NCBI GenBank assembly: GCA_018644665.1
Contig: JABGQA010000094.1
Location: 124,001-188,000, forward strand
Source: Candidatus Poribacteria bacterium
GTDB lineage: Bacteria; Poribacteria; WGA-4E; GCA-2687025
Length of the DNA: 64,000 nucleotides
Reading direction: 5' to 3'
Shown here: positions 61,332 through 64,000 of the stretch, piece after piece
Position numbering within the stretch: position 1 is the first letter of the stretch
Layout of the letters: every line of letters begins with the position of its first letter
Position numbers and translations under genes: made by a program
The notes under the pieces: generated by a model
What the model was told of the DNA's origin: nothing
Seen by the model: only the letters and a program-made list of their open reading frames with translations
The model's database searches: none

Positions 61332-62291
61332 GTGGAAGGCTCTGCCGTGGACGCTGCGACCTCCGGCCCGTTCGTGCTCGGCGTCGATGGAGGCGCGACG
61401 AAGACCGTGGGGGTGCGCGCGGGCCTCACTGGCCCCGGGGTGCTCCGGGCCGAAGTGGGCCCGACCAATCTCCACGCCGCGGACGGCCATGCGGTCGCTG
61501 ACAACCTGCGAGCGGTGATCGATGCGCTGTGCACGGATCGTGTGCCGCGAGTCGCCCCAGAAGCGACGGTGCTCGGCGTCGCGGGCGCCGGTCGGCCGGA
61601 GGACGTCCGTCGCATGGTTGAGTTGGCGCGCTCTGCGGGGTTGCGTGGCCGCCTGACGGTGACGACGGACGCCAGCGTAGCGCTGCACGGCGCGACCGGA
61701 GGCCGGCCGGGGATTCTCGTCATCGCGGGAACCGGGTCGATCTGCTACGGCCGAGCGGCCGATCGGCGCGAAGCACGCGCCGGTGGGTGGGGTCACATCC
61801 TCGACGACGCTGGCAGCGGCTACGGCATTGGGCTTGCCGCGGTGCGCGTTCTCGTCCGCCAGGCGGATGGTCGCGCCAGACGGACCGCTCTGCACGACGC
61901 TGTCTTGGCCGCGATCGAGACGGACATCGACGGCGTTGTCGCCTGGGCCGCCAGCGCGTCGAAGGCGGAAGTGGCCGCGCTGGCGACGACGGTGCTCGAC
62001 GCCGCAGCGGCGGGCGACCGGCCCGCCGCCAAGATACTCGCCGCCGGCGCGCGGGACCTCGCGGACCTTGTGGCGGCCGTGGCGGCGAAGCTAGGCGGCG
62101 GAAGTGCGCAGACCGTCGTTCTTAGCGGCGGGTTGCTTGCGCACGACGGGCCGTACCGGCGCCAAGTCTCGGCCGAGATGTCGAAGCGGCGCGCAGACGT
62201 GCGCATCGAACAGCCGGCCGCCGAACCGGCCTGGGGCGCCGTCCTGATGGCGCGCGAAATCGCGGCAAAGGGGAACGCGCATGGCGACTGA
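61332..62291 (+). CDS. BadF/BadG/BcrA/BcrD-type ATPase family sugar kinase (GlcNAc/MurNAc kinase-like)
   Basis: VLGVDGGATKTVGVRAGL, GVAGAGRPEDVR, ILVIAGTGSICYGRAADRREARAGGWGHILDDAGSGYGIG; followed directly by murQ. Confidence 0.9.
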   Translation: MEGSAVDAATSGPFVLGVDGGATKTVGVRAGLTGPGVLRAEVGPTNLHAADGHAVADNLRAVIDALCTDRVPRVAPEATVLGVAGAGRPEDVRRMVELARSAGLRGRLTVTTDASVALHGATGGRPGILVIAGTGSICYGRAADRREARAGGWGHILDDAGSGYGIGLAAVRVLVRQADGRARRTALHDAVLAAIETDIDGVVAWAASASKAEVAALATTVLDAAAAGDRPAAKILAAGARDLADLVAAVAAKLGGGSAQTVVLSGGLLAHDGPYRRQVSAEMSKRRADVRIEQPAAEPAWGAVLMAREIAAKGNAHGD

Positions 62292-63198
62292 CGCGGCGCC
62301 GTCGCTCACCGAACAGCACAACCCGAGGTCGGCGGACATGGACGCTCTGTGCGCGGCAGACCTCGTGCGCCTGTTCGCGGAAGAGGACCGGCGTGCGGTC
62401 GAGGCCACAGTTGCCGTCGCGGACGACACCGCGCGGGCGGTCGAGTGGGCGGCCAGCTCAATGCGAGCCGGCGGGCGGCTGCTCTACGTGGGCGCCGGGA
62501 CCAGCGGAAGGTTGGGCGTTCTCGACGCGTCCGAATGCCCGCCGACGTTTGGTGTCGACGCGTCGACGGTGGTCGGGATAATCGCCGGCGGCGACGGCGC
62601 GCTCCGCACATCGGCGGAGGGCGCCGAGGATGACGCGGCCGCGGGAGTGGCTGCGATCGCGGAACGCGACGTATCAGCTCGGGACGTCGTGCTCGGCATC
62701 GCCGCGAGCGGCCGAACGCTGTACGTGCTCGGCGCGCTCCGAGAAGCGCGGCGTCGGTCCGCCAGGTCCGTGCTCCTGTCGTGCACTCCACCGCACGGCG
62801 ACGTCCGCGCGTACATCGATCTGTTCATCACACCTCTCGTCGGGCCGGAACTGGTCTCCGGGTCGACACGGCTGAAGGCCGGCACTGCGACCAAACTCGT
62901 CCTCAACCAGGTGTCGACCGGAGCGATGGTGCTTCTCGGCAAGGTGTACGGGAACCGGATGGTCGACGTGAAACCGGTGAACCTCAAACTGCGGCGGCGG
63001 GCGGTGTCGCTAGTGGCCGACATCGGCGGCGTGGACCCAGCAACCGGAGAACGCGCGCTGGATGCCGCCGGCGGCGATGTGAAGGTCGCCGTGCTCTCCC
63101 TCCGCCGCGGAGTCGGATACGACGAGGCCGCCGCGGCCCTCGCAGCGGCAGGCGGCTCGCTACGGTCGGCGCTGCAGGCTACCGTCGGCGAGTCGTAG
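62281..63198 (+). CDS. murQ: N-acetylmuramic acid 6-phosphate etherase
   Basis: TEQHNPRSADMDAL, LLYVGAGTSGRLGVLDASECPPTFG, GIIAGGDGALRTSAEGAEDDAAAG, GIAASGRTLYVLGAL, STRLKAGTATKLVLNQVSTGAMVLLGKVYGNRMVDV. Confidence 0.97.
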   Translation: MATDAAPSLTEQHNPRSADMDALCAADLVRLFAEEDRRAVEATVAVADDTARAVEWAASSMRAGGRLLYVGAGTSGRLGVLDASECPPTFGVDASTVVGIIAGGDGALRTSAEGAEDDAAAGVAAIAERDVSARDVVLGIAASGRTLYVLGALREARRRSARSVLLSCTPPHGDVRAYIDLFITPLVGPELVSGSTRLKAGTATKLVLNQVSTGAMVLLGKVYGNRMVDVKPVNLKLRRRAVSLVADIGGVDPATGERALDAAGGDVKVAVLSLRRGVGYDEAAAALAAAGGSLRSALQATVGES

Positions 63199-63211
63199 AC
63201 CGGCGGCCGAG

Positions 63212-64000
63212 CTACTCCGCATGGGCAAGGTAGAGTGCTCCGTACTTGGGGTCATGTAGAACGCCGCCGCCCGACGATATGGCGCGTTGGGCCTTGCGCA
63301 GTAGCCATTCGCGTAGCCGGTCGCGGAGATCCGTGTCCTCCGCGATGCCGCCCAGCGTGAACGTGGACTCGACGTAGTTCGCCACCGGCGCGGCGTCGGT
63401 GAATCGGAGCGCGTTCTCGCACAGCACCGTCTCCACGCGCGGGAATGCAGAGTGGAGCAACTCCAGGGCGTTCGTCGACGGGAATGCTCCGCCAGCCTGC
63501 CCACCGGGCGCCGGCAGACCGAACGCCTCAGCGGCGTCCCGCCGCAGGTTCCGCAGGGCCGGCAGTGAGTCGGCGCCGTTCGTGGTGACGAGGGCGGCCC
63601 CGCCCTCGCGGATGGCCCGCCGCAGCTCGCTCAGGGCCGCGGGTATATCGGGGACGTGATAGAGCATGTGTCGCGCGACCGCCCAGTCGAACGCGCCCGA
63701 TCGTGCGGGAAGCGCCTGAGCATCGCCGACGACCCACCTGGCGGACGGCGCGATGCCGGCGGCCTCGACCGCTATCCCCACAGAAGCGTCGACACCTACG
63801 AGGAGGCCACGATGCCCGACGGAGCGCAGATGCGCCTCGAACCGGCCCGGCCCGGGCCCCACGTCCAGCACCGATTCCTCGCCCGACAGGCACATCAAGC
63901 GACGGCATCGGTCGTCTAGGTCGTCGGGTTGCTCAGAGTAGAGTCTGTGCGTATCTAGCCGTACGCGGAGGGAGTCGGATGTCGCGTATTCTGCCCGCAC
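63212..64000 (-). CDS. Class I SAM-dependent methyltransferase, possibly 5'-truncated by the window edge
   Basis: EESVLDVGPGPGRFEAHLRSVGHRGLLVGVDASVGI, VVGDAQALPARSGAFDWAVARHMLYHVPDIPAALSELRRAIREGGAALVTT. Confidence 0.9.
   Translation of the reverse strand: MRAEYATSDSLRVRLDTHRLYSEQPDDLDDRCRRLMCLSGEESVLDVGPGPGRFEAHLRSVGHRGLLVGVDASVGIAVEAAGIAPSARWVVGDAQALPARSGAFDWAVARHMLYHVPDIPAALSELRRAIREGGAALVTTNGADSLPALRNLRRDAAEAFGLPAPGGQAGGAFPSTNALELLHSAFPRVETVLCENALRFTDAAPVANYVESTFTLGGIAEDTDLRDRLREWLLRKAQRAISSGGGVLHDPKYGALYLAHAE

Overview
High-GC bacterial chromosomal window, densely coding on both strands. I saw no transposase, integrase, phage module, CRISPR array or rRNA. Recognisable content, in order: 3' part of a UvrD/PcrA helicase; F1-ATPase atpG-atpD-atpC; an EIIA(Ntr/fructose)-like protein; a Ser/Thr kinase with repeats; an amidase; a tRNA-Pro(GGG); a protein of three SANT/Myb-like repeats; an enolase-superfamily enzyme; a GlcF-like Fe-S protein; a DnaJ/CbpA chaperone; two sulfatase-like hydrolases; a TPP-riboswitch-led thiO-thiS-thiG-thiE operon; ribD; secreted M28 and M6 peptidases with C-terminal sorting/Ig-like domains; an alpha/alpha-toroid protein with CARDB domains; a frameshifted LamG pseudogene; four phytanoyl-CoA-dioxygenase-like (PhyH) proteins; a canonical sulfatase; two sigma-54 activators; an XRE-TPR regulator with a structured leader; and a BadF-type kinase plus murQ pair. 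The observations I rate highest are: (1) one PhyH-like Fe(II)/2OG protein has HxG where the other three have HxD, the substitution known from Fe/2OG halogenases; (2) two adjacent sulfatase-like enzymes carry Thr at the formylglycine position, while a third in the window has the canonical CxPxR; (3) a sigma-54 activator has a receiver domain lacking the phosphoacceptor Asp and other key residues; (4) the ATP synthase operon is split (GDC without A immediately upstream); (5) nested hairpins precede the XRE-TPR gene and may sequester its Shine-Dalgarno. The gene mix (many PhyH and sulfatase genes, FlgD/Por-like sorting domains, high GC) resembles Poribacteria/Latescibacterota/Planctomycetes-type lineages, but I cannot confirm taxonomy from sequence alone.
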